Origin: a virus
Reading direction: 5' to 3' (one strand)
DNA length: 53,374 nucleotides
IMG/VR virus record: IMGVR_UViG_3300042890_003727
Span: 1 to 53,374 of that record
Of this stretch, positions 23,944-32,597 are shown one piece after another (the stretch's first letter is position 1; each line of letters begins with the position of its first letter). The notes under the pieces were generated by a model. It ran no database searches. It was not told the origin of the DNA and saw only the letters and a list, made by a program, of their open reading frames with translations. Both the position numbers and the translations under genes were made by a program.

Positions 23944-24742
23944 TGTTTAGTTCCTTTCTTATGTTTTCAAACTTTGTCTTGCAAAATAATTCATTTACTT
24001 CTGGATAATAATCAATTGCATGATCTCTAAACCAACCGCTGCAAAGAGTAGTGCAGATTTTATCAATTGCCTTAAGATATGAATGCCTTACTGAATACTC
24101 CCAATTCCTTGGAACTAAGAATCTTTCAATTGCAATAACACTTGCTTCTTCAGCAACGCATTTAGTTTTATCTTCCAATGATAACTTATCCCAAAGATCG
24201 CGTTCGCACCATGCTTTACTCGGATCACTCTGAAGGCGAGTATACAATGGTTTGTCATAGTAAGCAACAATCTCATGCAAATAATCATGATCGTATTTTT
24301 TAACAACATAATCATCAAAGAAATCCTGCACGGATTTATTTAGCTTTGGATAACCTTGTGGAAATTCTTTCATGGTTAACTCAATGCGCTTTTGTAAAAA
24401 GGCTTCGATTTCATCATTATAATTTTGTCTCTTATAAGGAATCATTTGCCTGTGATAATGCGTAATGTGCTTTTGAAAGCTAATGTTTCTCCACAAGTGA
24501 CTTCGCTTAACTGCAGATAAGCCCCAAGGGTTTACAACATGCAGTTCAATACCTTTGAAATCAATTACGCAATCATCTCTTGTAAATCTTTCAAGATCAG
24601 CATTGTTCAATAAACAGGGTCTATGCCACTCAGCACCTTCAATTGGTTCTGTGCTAATAATATCCCAATCTGTATTGCTTGAAATTTTCATTTTAGAATT
24701 CCAGAAATTAAGTGCCCTAGAACCAATTAGCATTGCTTTCAT
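23933..24742 (-). CDS. Putative nucleotidyltransferase-fold protein
   Basis: A 269-residue protein starting MKAMLIGSRALNFW, selected because CAGGAGTAATA precedes this ATG; the longer open frame to 24844 runs through the tRNA-Arg gene and is not coding. GSRA followed by DWDII (residues ~7-35) is the pol-beta nucleotidyltransferase motif GS...DxD. Related phage proteins exist but their substrates are unknown. Because it lies between two tRNA genes, action on tRNA or another RNA is an attractive guess only. Confidence 0.72.
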   Translation of the reverse strand: MKAMLIGSRALNFWNSKMKISSNTDWDIISTEPIEGAEWHRPCLLNNADLERFTRDDCVIDFKGIELHVVNPWGLSAVKRSHLWRNISFQKHITHYHRQMIPYKRQNYNDEIEAFLQKRIELTMKEFPQGYPKLNKSVQDFFDDYVVKKYDHDYLHEIVAYYDKPLYTRLQSDPSKAWCERDLWDKLSLEDKTKCVAEEASVIAIERFLVPRNWEYSVRHSYLKAIDKICTTLCSGWFRDHAIDYYPEVNELFCKTKFENIRKELNNGN

Positions 24743-24761
24743 TATTACTCCTGATTTAAAC

Positions 24762-24838
24762 TGGTGCGCCCTGAGAGATTCGAACTCCCGACATGCGGTG
24801 TAGAAGACCGCTGCTCTATCCAACTGAGCTAAGGGCGC
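24762..24838 (-). tRNA. tRNA-Arg (anticodon TCT)
   Basis: A complete 77-nt cloverleaf: acceptor GCGCCCT/AGGGCGC, D-arm TAGCTCAGTTGGATAGAGCA, anticodon stem GCGGT/ACCGC with loop CTTCTAC, T-arm CGGGAGTTCGAATCTCTC, discriminator A and encoded CCA. It reads AGA (and AGG), codons used often in this genome and usually rare in GC-richer bacterial hosts. Confidence 0.95.
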
Positions 24839-24846
24839 ATGCATGA

Positions 24847-24876
24847 ATTATACATCGGATTCTTCGTTCTGATCAA
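24847..24876 (-). promoter_or_regulatory. Promoter for tRNA-Arg
   Basis: Minus strand TTGATC (24876-24871), 18-base spacer, TATAAT (24852-24847). The -10 box ends eight bases before the mature tRNA 5' end, so transcription would start almost at the tRNA. Confidence 0.75.
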
Positions 24877-25015
24877 CTTTTCTCAAAATATTTTCTTTTA
24901 TGTCCAGCCAAGCCAACAAGTTCAGATCACTCTTTGGCATGCTCATGCTGGATCTTAGCACACCTTCATCCCATTGTTGTAAAGTTTTGTATTCATCGCA
25001 GTATTTGTAATGCAT
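24848..25015 (-). CDS. Small protein after DNA polymerase, 55 residues
   Basis: The ATG at 25015 follows GAAAGGTGCT and lies 14 bases after the polymerase stop. The acidic product (MHYKYCDEYKTLQQWDEGVL...) has no recognised domain. Its 3' end contains the tRNA-Arg promoter. Confidence 0.68.
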   Translation of the reverse strand: MHYKYCDEYKTLQQWDEGVLRSSMSMPKSDLNLLAWLDIKENILRKVDQNEESDV

Positions 25016-25029
25016 AGCACCTTTCGTTG

Positions 25030-27207
25030 TCAGCGGATCACAAGCTTCTCGGCTTCTTGCACGTAGTACTCAAAGTCAAGGTCTGAATCAAAGTCCTTCA
25101 TGTTGTTGCATGTTTTGACTTTCCATGATGTATCAATACCAAGCCTTCTATCTGAGTCGTCTTCATTTGTTTCCAATGCTGGCATGAGCTTTATCAGCTT
25201 GCCACCAGATGCTGAAGGGTAATACCTGCAGATGTTTTGCTGCTGGATTACTCTACCATCTTCGAATTCTAGCACAAGTTTTGAACTACGTGGAACTTTT
25301 GTTCTTAGCATGAAGTCAAAGATGTTTCCTGCATTGAAGTGCTGCTCAATAAACTGCCTTGTGCTTATGCCAGTGGTCATGCTAGCTTCTGCTGCCATAG
25401 GAATGACAAGTGCTGATTGATTTTGATGCCAACCTAAACCCTCGTACTGATAAGCTCCTTTGCGTTTAGTCTTTCCATTTGTATAAACAGCAATGTAATT
25501 ATTTACATCACGAATAATCATCTTGGAATAATCAACGAATTCAAGTTCTAGCTTTACATCTTTTTGCCACTGATCACAAATATCTTTGTACTGCTGTTCG
25601 CTTTCTCTGAGCATTGCAACTGTCAATCCATCTGTATTTAATTGCACAAGCCTAAGTGACTCAATACTTAGCAAGCGATCTGCAAGCATCAACAAAGACA
25701 ACTGACCATTGATAGTGATCGACATTGTGAACTTAGGATCATAGAACACAGAGAACTTATCATTGCTCTTGCCATAAGTGCCATTGAGTGCAAGTTTAAG
25801 CATTGCATTTTCTGCAGTATTCTTAGCGTAGGACTTTCGCTGCACGTACATATCTTGATAAATATCACAGAACTTTTCACCAAGATGCTCAGGATAAATC
25901 CTGTTTGAAATAGCAATATTTGGATACATAGAACTTACGTCAGCATCCCTGAGCATGTAGCTCTTTGTTTCCTTAACGATCTTTTCACTCAAGGATGCAT
26001 GCACACCACCTACTCCAAAATCAATCCTATAGCCATCTACAAGCACGTTTAGAGTCTCGGCATACCTGTAGCAACCCCAATAGGATTTCTTCGGTATACG
26101 GGCTTTCTTTTGCTTCTTTGTGAAGTCAGGTGATCCGTCTTCATCAAGAGGGTATTCCATTACATGATTACCTTGTGCATCAAACAAGTACTCAGTAGCT
26201 TTTAGCTCTTGTTCTTCAACCCATCCTAGAGGATACTGCTTGAGAAATAACTTAAGCTCTGCGTCATCTGGTTTGCTTTTAAACTTCTTTCGTTTAATAT
26301 CAAGCTGAGCGTACTTAGCTACATTACCAAGTCTGTGCTCTTCAATCTCGGAGAAAACACCTTTTGTTTCAGTAATTACTTGCTCACCAAACCATTCATA
26401 GATTGCTTGAAACTCAGGTCTTGTAAAGCTGTAGTAATTAAACAAGCAGTCTTTAATCGCAATGCTATCTCGCTTGGTTTGCTTAATAACTTTTTTACCA
26501 TCTTTGTGAGTATGTAAAGCAACACCTGCTTTTTCTAGCTCAATTTGAAAATACTCAGCACCAATCTTAGTATCATCAGCGTTAGTAAAGTCCTTGTCTA
26601 GTTTCTTGCTTAGATCATCCCTGAAAGAAATCTGATTTTCTGATTCGTTATAAAAAGCAAGAGTGCAAGCAACATCATGCTCGTTGTAGGATTTAATCCT
26701 ATCAAGCTTTTCATCATCAAGTTGTTCTTCAATATCATAAGGAAGATCTTCAATATTGTCCAGGCGCATATTAAACTCAAGCATCTTCAAACCAGTGGCT
26801 TTTGCTTTGTTATTAAAATGCCAGATGCGATAAAGGTCAACTTGCTTTATGTACTCATCTGCAGTTTTTACTGTATAGCCAAAACCATCGTTTTTAAAAC
26901 TATCAATCTGCCTTTGTGCCCATTGAAATACTTTAGCAGCCAGAGCTTTACCTGTCTTTGGTAAAACATCTCGGTTTTCAATAAGCTTGTGAATGATGGG
27001 ATAGTCAAACCCACAGGAGTTAAAACCCACAAGGCGATGATCATTTTCATGAAGATAGTCAAGGCATGCCAAGATGCGATCTACTTCATTGATGCGGCTG
27101 GAAACCTCAAAAGTCTTCTTGAACTTAGCATCTGCACGGATGATGCTGAAGGTAAACGCATGCTTGTATGTCTCAATGTCCCAAATCCAGTCTTTTGTTC
27201 GATCCAT
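25030..27207 (-). CDS. Family B-type DNA polymerase with 3'-5' exonuclease
   Basis: A 725-residue replicative polymerase starting MDRTKDWIWDIET (TTGGAGGAAAGC precedes the ATG). The N-terminus is a proofreading exonuclease: WDIET (DxE), VGFNSCGFDYP and YNEHDV. The polymerase part carries motif A DADVSSMYPN, motif B KLALNGTYGKS and motif C LNTDG, the family B pattern (DxxSLYP, KxxxNxxYG, DTD), with Asn-Thr-Asp-Gly in place of the common Asp-Thr-Asp-Ser. It is compact and shows no obvious terminal-protein insertions. It works with the T7-type primase-helicase encoded upstream, a mixed pairing. Confidence 0.9.
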   Translation of the reverse strand: MDRTKDWIWDIETYKHAFTFSIIRADAKFKKTFEVSSRINEVDRILACLDYLHENDHRLVGFNSCGFDYPIIHKLIENRDVLPKTGKALAAKVFQWAQRQIDSFKNDGFGYTVKTADEYIKQVDLYRIWHFNNKAKATGLKMLEFNMRLDNIEDLPYDIEEQLDDEKLDRIKSYNEHDVACTLAFYNESENQISFRDDLSKKLDKDFTNADDTKIGAEYFQIELEKAGVALHTHKDGKKVIKQTKRDSIAIKDCLFNYYSFTRPEFQAIYEWFGEQVITETKGVFSEIEEHRLGNVAKYAQLDIKRKKFKSKPDDAELKLFLKQYPLGWVEEQELKATEYLFDAQGNHVMEYPLDEDGSPDFTKKQKKARIPKKSYWGCYRYAETLNVLVDGYRIDFGVGGVHASLSEKIVKETKSYMLRDADVSSMYPNIAISNRIYPEHLGEKFCDIYQDMYVQRKSYAKNTAENAMLKLALNGTYGKSNDKFSVFYDPKFTMSITINGQLSLLMLADRLLSIESLRLVQLNTDGLTVAMLRESEQQYKDICDQWQKDVKLELEFVDYSKMIIRDVNNYIAVYTNGKTKRKGAYQYEGLGWHQNQSALVIPMAAEASMTTGISTRQFIEQHFNAGNIFDFMLRTKVPRSSKLVLEFEDGRVIQQQNICRYYPSASGGKLIKLMPALETNEDDSDRRLGIDTSWKVKTCNNMKDFDSDLDFEYYVQEAEKLVIR

Positions 27208-27221
27208 GCTTTCCTCCAAAT

Positions 27222-27253
27222 AAACAAGCCCCAAGTCTATCACAACTTGGGGC
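27222..27253 (-). terminator. Leftward terminator after primase-helicase gene
   Basis: Minus strand GCCCCAAGT and ACTTGGGGC form a 9-bp stem with loop TGTGATAG, followed by TTGTTT. The stem sequence also contains the promoter elements listed at 27234-27262. Confidence 0.85.
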
Positions 27254-27262
27254 CAAAGTCAA
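27234..27262 (-). promoter_or_regulatory. Leftward promoter for DNA polymerase overlapping a terminator
   Basis: Minus strand TTGACT (27262-27257), 17-base spacer, TAGACT (27239-27234). The spacer and -10 are built from the terminator stem, so termination of upstream transcripts and initiation for the polymerase gene share the same bases. Confidence 0.65.
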
Positions 27263-27272
27263 CGATCTGTGA

Positions 27273-28991
27273 TCAATGACTGTTCAACCAGTCATCTAAG
27301 TTGTGCAAGGTATGCGTGGAGTTATCGTAGTAAATAAAACCAGCAGGACCAGTTAGACCACATACTCGATTTTTTGTTACGCTAATTTCTGTGCTGTTTC
27401 TAACGACCTGATCATCTGCCATTTTATCTCGTTTGAGTAAAATATTTGCTGAAGCTGATTTAATAATAGTGCTAGAACCCATGATGTTCTGTTCACTATC
27501 TGCACCATTTTGACCAGCAGGTGTTTTACGCATATGATTAATAAAGATGAAAGTAATGCCGTGGCTTTTAATAAAACCCTTAGCCCACTTCATAAACTCA
27601 GCTTGTTCTTCATTGGATAAACCATCTAGAATATCCTGAAGAGGATCAAGCACGATTACTTTTGCACCACAAGCAGATACCAGTTCTTCAACAGTATCTT
27701 GAATCTCTTCAATGCTACCATCACGATTATCTAGCAGATAAAATCTTGAATCACCATCTTCTTTAATGGTAAGTTCTTTTGCTTTTTCAATAACCTTATC
27801 TGTGCTTAGATAAGCAATCTTTTCATCTTGGCTTTCAATCAAAGCAAGTTTCTTTTCAAGATGTCTTGATAGAAGTACTTCACCGTATTGACCTGCATCT
27901 AGTTCCATAGAAACAATACCTACAGTATGAGGTGAATTAAAAATCCAGTAGTAAATCAACTCATTGACAAGTGTAGTTTTACCAACACCTGTATCTGCTG
28001 CGATATTAACAATATGACCAAGAGGCATTCCACCTACAAATAACTCATTTAGTTTTTGCATAAAAGGTGGAAATGGAATTTTAGCAACCACAGACTGACC
28101 CATGATTCTATCATACAGATTACTTGATGCAAGAACTCCAACTGGTACTTGTTTTTTAGCTGAATAAAAATCACTAATGAATGCGTCATCTTCGGCTTTC
28201 TCAAGATATTCGTTAGCATCTTTATACCGCATTGGCATAATTTTAACTTTACCTTTTGGTAGAACTTTTAAAATCTGTTCAGTAGCAGTTTGTCCAGCCT
28301 TATCATTATCGTAAGAGATAATAATATTATCAAACGAATCAAAGAATCTAAACTGAGCAGCAATTTGCTTGTGAGAATTTGCACCTGTAGTTGGACTAAC
28401 AACTGCTGTTTCAAAACCCCAACCTTTTTTCTCATTGTACTCAGAAAGCATTTGATAAGCTGACAATGCGTCAAGTTCACCTTCAGTAATTATGATGTAC
28501 TTACCACCTCGGTTGAATTTAAACTGCATGAATAATTCGCAGTCAGCACCAGTTCTACCTTTGGAGTAAAAGTTCTTAGGTACTTCACGAATCTTGTAAC
28601 CAACAAGCTGACCATCCTGTGTGCAAGGATAGTACTGCTCAATAACTTCATCTGACTCTTCTGAGTAAGAATGCCTGACACCAAACTTAGTGTAGATACT
28701 ATCATCAATAGAACGAAAGCCATTTGCCTTTACTGAAGTGCGGGATTTAATATCCTGATTCTCTTCTGGTGAAATAGCAGGTTTGGTGCTTGGTTTAACT
28801 TCCATGTTTTCTGATTCCTTTTTAATACCTGATCTTACTTTTGATGACTTCTTTGAGTTTTGTTCAATGAACTCATTCGATGGTACTGTATGTTCGCAAA
28901 CAAAACAGTGAGAAGAATCATCAGCATAAATTGCTTTACCATCTGAACTACCGCATTTATCACAACTTGTATGCCTGATAAAATTCGCCAT
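27273..28991 (-). CDS. Bifunctional DNA primase-helicase (T7 gp4-like)
   Basis: A 572-residue replisome motor. The N-terminal zinc-binding domain has Cys10, Cys13, Cys29 and Cys32. A TOPRIM primase core follows, with IITEGELDAL and ISYDNDKAG as metal-binding motifs (residues ~165-235). The C-terminal RecA-fold helicase shows Walker A DTGVGKTT near residue 325 and Walker B VIVLDPLQD near residue 450, plus a later FINHMRK motif typical of the T7 family. AAGGAGTTAA precedes the ATG. Confidence 0.93.
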   Translation of the reverse strand: MANFIRHTSCDKCGSSDGKAIYADDSSHCFVCEHTVPSNEFIEQNSKKSSKVRSGIKKESENMEVKPSTKPAISPEENQDIKSRTSVKANGFRSIDDSIYTKFGVRHSYSEESDEVIEQYYPCTQDGQLVGYKIREVPKNFYSKGRTGADCELFMQFKFNRGGKYIIITEGELDALSAYQMLSEYNEKKGWGFETAVVSPTTGANSHKQIAAQFRFFDSFDNIIISYDNDKAGQTATEQILKVLPKGKVKIMPMRYKDANEYLEKAEDDAFISDFYSAKKQVPVGVLASSNLYDRIMGQSVVAKIPFPPFMQKLNELFVGGMPLGHIVNIAADTGVGKTTLVNELIYYWIFNSPHTVGIVSMELDAGQYGEVLLSRHLEKKLALIESQDEKIAYLSTDKVIEKAKELTIKEDGDSRFYLLDNRDGSIEEIQDTVEELVSACGAKVIVLDPLQDILDGLSNEEQAEFMKWAKGFIKSHGITFIFINHMRKTPAGQNGADSEQNIMGSSTIIKSASANILLKRDKMADDQVVRNSTEISVTKNRVCGLTGPAGFIYYDNSTHTLHNLDDWLNSH

Positions 28992-29006
28992 TTAACTCCT
29001 TATAGT

Positions 29007-30032
29007 TTATTCGTTCTTAAGCAACCAAGAGTTTGAAATTGCTTTAAAGCTTCGATAATCAACGCTGTTGCTCTTAAATACAAGACCTTCTCGCTGGCAA
29101 GTATTCAATTGCGATTTACCTTCAGCTTGCTCAAGGATTCCAGCAATGCTTTCACCAACTAGCGAAATGCTTTCAGCTAGGATAGGTACGTGGTTTAATC
29201 CAAGACGCTCACAGGCAGCTTTAAGCTGAATTGGCAGCAAGTATCGCCCTGTGGAGGTATTGTACATATCGTAAACATAAAAGTCAAGCTGACGTTTGTA
29301 TGAATTGCCTTGGATACCTTCACCAATCATCTCACCTTGGATTGCCATGCCTAGCATAGTATTTCGGCGCATGACACCTTCAACATCGTATTTCCTAGCT
29401 ACTTTCCAAAAGCTGTTTACTTCGTCTTCCTTCAAGTCCAAATTACGTGAGCATACGTGAAATACTCCTTCTGCATCTAGATAGAAAGTGCAAGATGAAC
29501 CATCTAGCTTTTCAGTAATTGACCAGTCATCATCTTGATATTCATTATTGAATTGTTTTACAATATTTTGAATTCGCTCCTGATCTGTCTTTGGTACTAG
29601 CGCAGGAAAATTACCTCGGGCCATACCAGCGAGTTGAGCATTCATTGGCTTTTCCCACTTGATGATACAAAGCTCTTGTGTTACATCTTCACCTTCTTTT
29701 ACCATTGATTCAATATTGGAGTTATCTGCCAATGCAGTTAATCCCAGCAACAAACCTTGTGATAATTGACCACGTAGTTTTACAGTACGCAGGCGCTCAC
29801 CCTTTACACCTTCAAATACACGAGGTTCTTTATCTTTAGATAGAAAAGGTGCAAGCTCTGTAGGAACCCATGAATCAATTTCTAGGTAAATAGCAAGAGA
29901 ACCTGCACTGAACTCGCCTTTCTTTACTACAACTTTCCAGCCATCAACTACAGCTACTTCAATTGCATCAGCGCCCTCAATAGCTTCAATAGCTGAGATT
30001 TTACGGATTGTTGCAAGTTTACGTTCTGTCAT
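29007..30032 (-). CDS. RNA ligase, Rnl5 (DraRnl)-like
   Basis: A 341-residue ATP-dependent ligase starting MTERKLATIRKISAIEAIEGADAI, chosen because AAAAGGAAAACAA precedes this ATG; the longer open frame to 30152 overlaps a separate small gene. An N-terminal OB-like domain (~residues 1-125) precedes the nucleotidyltransferase core, the order of Deinococcus radiodurans RNA ligase. Lys175 in EKLDGSS is the adenylated lysine, with EMIGEG, EGLVFKS and SFKAIS as later motifs. These enzymes seal nicks with a 3'-OH RNA end in duplexes. Confidence 0.87.
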   Translation of the reverse strand: MTERKLATIRKISAIEAIEGADAIEVAVVDGWKVVVKKGEFSAGSLAIYLEIDSWVPTELAPFLSKDKEPRVFEGVKGERLRTVKLRGQLSQGLLLGLTALADNSNIESMVKEGEDVTQELCIIKWEKPMNAQLAGMARGNFPALVPKTDQERIQNIVKQFNNEYQDDDWSITEKLDGSSCTFYLDAEGVFHVCSRNLDLKEDEVNSFWKVARKYDVEGVMRRNTMLGMAIQGEMIGEGIQGNSYKRQLDFYVYDMYNTSTGRYLLPIQLKAACERLGLNHVPILAESISLVGESIAGILEQAEGKSQLNTCQREGLVFKSNSVDYRSFKAISNSWLLKNE

Positions 30033-30201
30033 TTGTTTTCCTTTTAAAATATAATTTTGTAAAATAAGAAGTTGAAGCCATTGATAGGTTTGAATAAATA
30101 GTACCGAAAGACAAAAACATAATAAGTCCATCAAATACTTCACATAAACCAATTAGCATTAGTTCGTACTTCCTGAGTCTACTACCTGATTTTCTAAGCA
30201 T
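30019..30201 (-). CDS. Small membrane protein, 60 residues
   Basis: ATG preceded by TAGGAGTAATT. The product has a basic N-terminus and one membrane segment (LMLIGLCEVFDGLIMFLSFG). It overlaps the RNA ligase start by 14 bases, consistent with coupling. Function unknown. Confidence 0.7.
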   Translation of the reverse strand: MLRKSGSRLRKYELMLIGLCEVFDGLIMFLSFGTIYSNLSMASTSYFTKLYFKRKTNDRT

Positions 30202-30228
30202 AATTACTCCTATGTTTCCGTCAAAATA

Positions 30229-31134
30229 TCACAAATCATCTTTGTGCCGAATACCAACCAGCACAGGAAATCTCGGGACACTGTAGCCATTACCTACATC
30301 AAAGTACTTTACCTTTGCTAGCTTGCCTTTGAGTTCGTTGCGCTCAAGCCATAGTTTAGCACGAAGATCATCGGTAAAACCACTTCCGCAAGTAAAAATC
30401 AGACCTTTTTCTGTCTCCAAGATCAAAGCCCCCATTGTATCCAGGGGTATCATTCCAGCTTTAGCAGTGCTGCGTTCAGTTCGACCTAGCTCATTTGTCT
30501 TTGCTTCATTTGAATTATGATACTTTGGCTCATACCCAATGATAAGAAATTCTTTATCTACAAAGCGTTTAACCTTTTGTAGTTCTGGTGTTTTAGTTCC
30601 AGACCTTCCGCATTTGTATTTACCGCATGCATCTCGTAGCATAATACCTTCAGCACCTTGAGCAAGCATCTTAGCTTCAAACTCTTCAATATCTACTAAG
30701 TTATTAACAGGATAATGCTCAAGTAGTTTTACTCTATCTGGTAAAGCACCAAAATCATTAAGTTGCTCAAGTCCTGCAAATCTAAATCTCCAATAAGAAA
30801 AATTAGCATATTCATCAAAGATCCAGAATGCGAAGTCAGGAGTACCATCTTGTCGCATTACACCGCTTGTGCTTTGATTAAACACATCAGGAGCGTTTTT
30901 ATCACCTACGATAAGCTCACCATCAACACCTTCAAGAACCTCGGCATGCTGCTTGAAATAAGCCTGAATAGAAGCATTAGGGATTGGCTTTAGACTGCGA
31001 GAGTAACCTACACCACCAAATACAATGCATCGAATACCATCAAGCTTTTCAGACATGTAAAGATTTTCTGGTTGTACTTTTACTTTACTTTGCTCAATTG
31101 CAAGCAAAGGTTTAAAACCATCAGGAATAGCCAT
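30229..31134 (-). CDS. ATP-dependent DNA ligase
   Basis: A 301-residue ligase starting MAIPDGFKPLLAIEQ (TTGGAGGCATCATCTT precedes the ATG). Lys30 in SEKLDGIR is the adenylation site; GVDGELIVG is motif III, AEGIMLRD motif IV and LQKVKRF motif V, followed by a C-terminal OB-fold (LAKVKYFDVGNGYSVPRFPVLVGIR). It lacks an N-terminal DNA-binding domain, as in T7-sized ligases. It seals Okazaki fragments and repair nicks. Confidence 0.92.
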   Translation of the reverse strand: MAIPDGFKPLLAIEQSKVKVQPENLYMSEKLDGIRCIVFGGVGYSRSLKPIPNASIQAYFKQHAEVLEGVDGELIVGDKNAPDVFNQSTSGVMRQDGTPDFAFWIFDEYANFSYWRFRFAGLEQLNDFGALPDRVKLLEHYPVNNLVDIEEFEAKMLAQGAEGIMLRDACGKYKCGRSGTKTPELQKVKRFVDKEFLIIGYEPKYHNSNEAKTNELGRTERSTAKAGMIPLDTMGALILETEKGLIFTCGSGFTDDLRAKLWLERNELKGKLAKVKYFDVGNGYSVPRFPVLVGIRHKDDL

Positions 31135-31459
31135 AAGATGATGCCTCCAAAATTTCTTTAAGTTTAATACTAATATTTCCAAGATGAAGAAGACGATCAT
31201 TTTCATCCAGAAATCCACCTAGAAATGGTTCATCTACATAATCATAAGAGTATATAACTTTACCACCTACATCTGGAATACTGCAATATAAATGCCCGTA
31301 TCGTAATCTAACATATGCAACTTGATATATTGAAGCATCTGCAGCAAAATAAATTACATCATACTGCTCAGGACAAGCAGGGCATGTACCTATAAATGCG
31401 AAATCATTAAACATATAATCAGGTTCATTATATAAAAATTCACCAACATATGGAATCAT
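31121..31459 (-). CDS. Conserved phage hypothetical protein, 112 residues
   Basis: Aromatic and acidic protein with an unpaired CPAC motif (GTCPACPEQYDVIYFAADASIYQV). AAAGGAGAGAT precedes the ATG; its 3' end overlaps the ligase start. Function unknown. Confidence 0.75.
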   Translation of the reverse strand: MIPYVGEFLYNEPDYMFNDFAFIGTCPACPEQYDVIYFAADASIYQVAYVRLRYGHLYCSIPDVGGKVIYSYDYVDEPFLGGFLDENDRLLHLGNISIKLKEILEASSYGYS

Positions 31460-31647
31460 ATCTCTCCTTTGTTTTCTGATATTTCAATACAAGCTGCACT
31501 AATTCTAGTAACATCTTGTTTTTGTCTTAGTTCAACAATGTTTTGTCTTACTACTGAATTGCACAATGATTCTGAAGTAATAACAGGAGAAACCATAAAA
31601 CCGCACTCAAGTGAAGTGAAGCAAACAAATATAATAGCTAAAAACAT
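31456..31647 (-). CDS. Small exported protein, 63 residues
   Basis: A signal-peptide-like start (MFLAIIFVCFTSLECGF) is followed by a short periplasmic domain with two cysteines (SESLCNSVVRQ, RISAACIE) that could form a disulfide. Similar small secreted proteins occur in other phages; role unknown. Its stop overlaps the next start (ATGA at 31456-31459). Confidence 0.7.
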   Translation of the reverse strand: MFLAIIFVCFTSLECGFMVSPVITSESLCNSVVRQNIVELRQKQDVTRISAACIEISENKGEI

Positions 31648-31787
31648 TAATTAGCCTTAACTACAGAAAGTATCATATTAATACCTTGAATAACTTGCAT
31701 TTGCTGCATTGGGTCTAACTGATGCCAAGCTCTTCCATCACCGAACTTAGAAGATACCTGCTTCCAGAAAATTTCTACATTACTCAT
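31647..31787 (-). CDS. Small protein, 46 residues
   Basis: ATG at 31787 preceded by GGAAGGTGGAGT. The product is MSNVEIFWKQVSSKFGDGRA...QMQVIQGINMILSVVKAN. Both ends overlap neighbouring genes (ATGA and TAATG), which strongly supports translation. Resembles small uncharacterised phage proteins with an FW...W...Q pattern. Confidence 0.8.
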   Translation of the reverse strand: MSNVEIFWKQVSSKFGDGRAWHQLDPMQQMQVIQGINMILSVVKAN

Positions 31788-32203
31788 ACTCCACCTTCCT
31801 TTCTTGAACAACGATAATTTAACTCTTTTTTAAATAACTCCTCAACATAAGTATCCTTTATGTGATCTTGAGTTTTTAAAATATTCTCAATGTGGTTTGT
31901 AGCCATATCGCACAAAGCAATGTATATACCTTTAGGTGCATGCTCTTGATTTAAACCGTATGATTTCCACATGAATACAAATCTAATTTTATTTTCAAAT
32001 GAATCATTGAGATAAACATTTAAATCCTCGGCATTAACTATATTTAATGATCTACGGATATAATCATTGCCACCATCAACAATGTATATTTCAGAAGTAA
32101 CTTTATCTTTATGCTCTTTGTAATCATGCCTGTGATAACTTCGCAAGTAAGTACCATCTGGAGTCATGATAGCATTTCTAATAATTATGTCTTCATCTTG
32201 CAT
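31784..32203 (-). CDS. Conserved phage hypothetical protein, 139 residues
   Basis: Begins MQDEDIIIRNAIMTPDGTYLRSYHRHDYKEH; a beta-rich N-terminal half is followed by a helical C-terminus with two basic patches. Linked to both neighbours by overlapping stop and start codons. Function unknown. Confidence 0.75.
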   Translation of the reverse strand: MQDEDIIIRNAIMTPDGTYLRSYHRHDYKEHKDKVTSEIYIVDGGNDYIRRSLNIVNAEDLNVYLNDSFENKIRFVFMWKSYGLNQEHAPKGIYIALCDMATNHIENILKTQDHIKDTYVEELFKKELNYRCSRKEGGV

Positions 32204-32364
32204 TACTTTTTAATCCTTGGGTTAATGATTACGCTGGGGCTCTTTCGCATCTCTACCATGTGCCACATTGCGTCAGTGCGGCTGCATGAGTAGGATTTTT
32301 CAACAAGTGTACCATCCTTTTTGACTTCTTGCCAAAGAATTTTACAATCTTTTATTTTTTGCAT
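32203..32364 (-). CDS. Small protein, 53 residues
   Basis: ATG at 32364 overlaps the upstream stop (TGATG) and the stop overlaps the next ATG (TAATG). Product MQKIKDCKILWQEVKKDGTLVEKSYSCSRTDAMWHMVEM..., no domain recognised. Overlaps at both ends are the main evidence. Confidence 0.72.
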   Translation of the reverse strand: MQKIKDCKILWQEVKKDGTLVEKSYSCSRTDAMWHMVEMRKSPSVIINPRIKK

Positions 32365-32597
32365 CAGTACTCCATGTCAGAAATTGTTGCTGGCTTATAG
32401 ATGGTGTTGCGTGTCTCAATGCAACCATCCTCGTCTTTTTTCACTATCGCTGAAGTTCTCACGTTGTTTGCACTACCCAAAGCAGGATGGTCAACTACGA
32501 AGTCAAGGTGAGCAACCTCAATGTCTTCATTGTACAACCATTTTTCAATTCTAGCTTTACCTAGATATAAAACTACTGGTTTGTTACTGTTAGTCAT
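32364..32597 (-). CDS. First gene of leftward operon, hypothetical, 77 residues
   Basis: Begins MTNSNKPVVLYLGKARIEKWLYN, preceded by AAAGGAGTTAAATT. A basic/acidic mixed small protein with no recognised domain. As the first gene after the main leftward promoter it is an early gene candidate. Confidence 0.75.
   Translation of the reverse strand: MTNSNKPVVLYLGKARIEKWLYNEDIEVAHLDFVVDHPALGSANNVRTSAIVKKDEDGCIETRNTIYKPATISDMEY

Noticed and set aside
24743-24844. N-terminal extension of the nucleotidyltransferase-like protein
   Set aside because: It would read through the complete tRNA-Arg gene.
30033-30152. N-terminal extension of the RNA ligase
   Set aside because: It overlaps a separate gene with a better ribosome binding site and lacks homology pattern.
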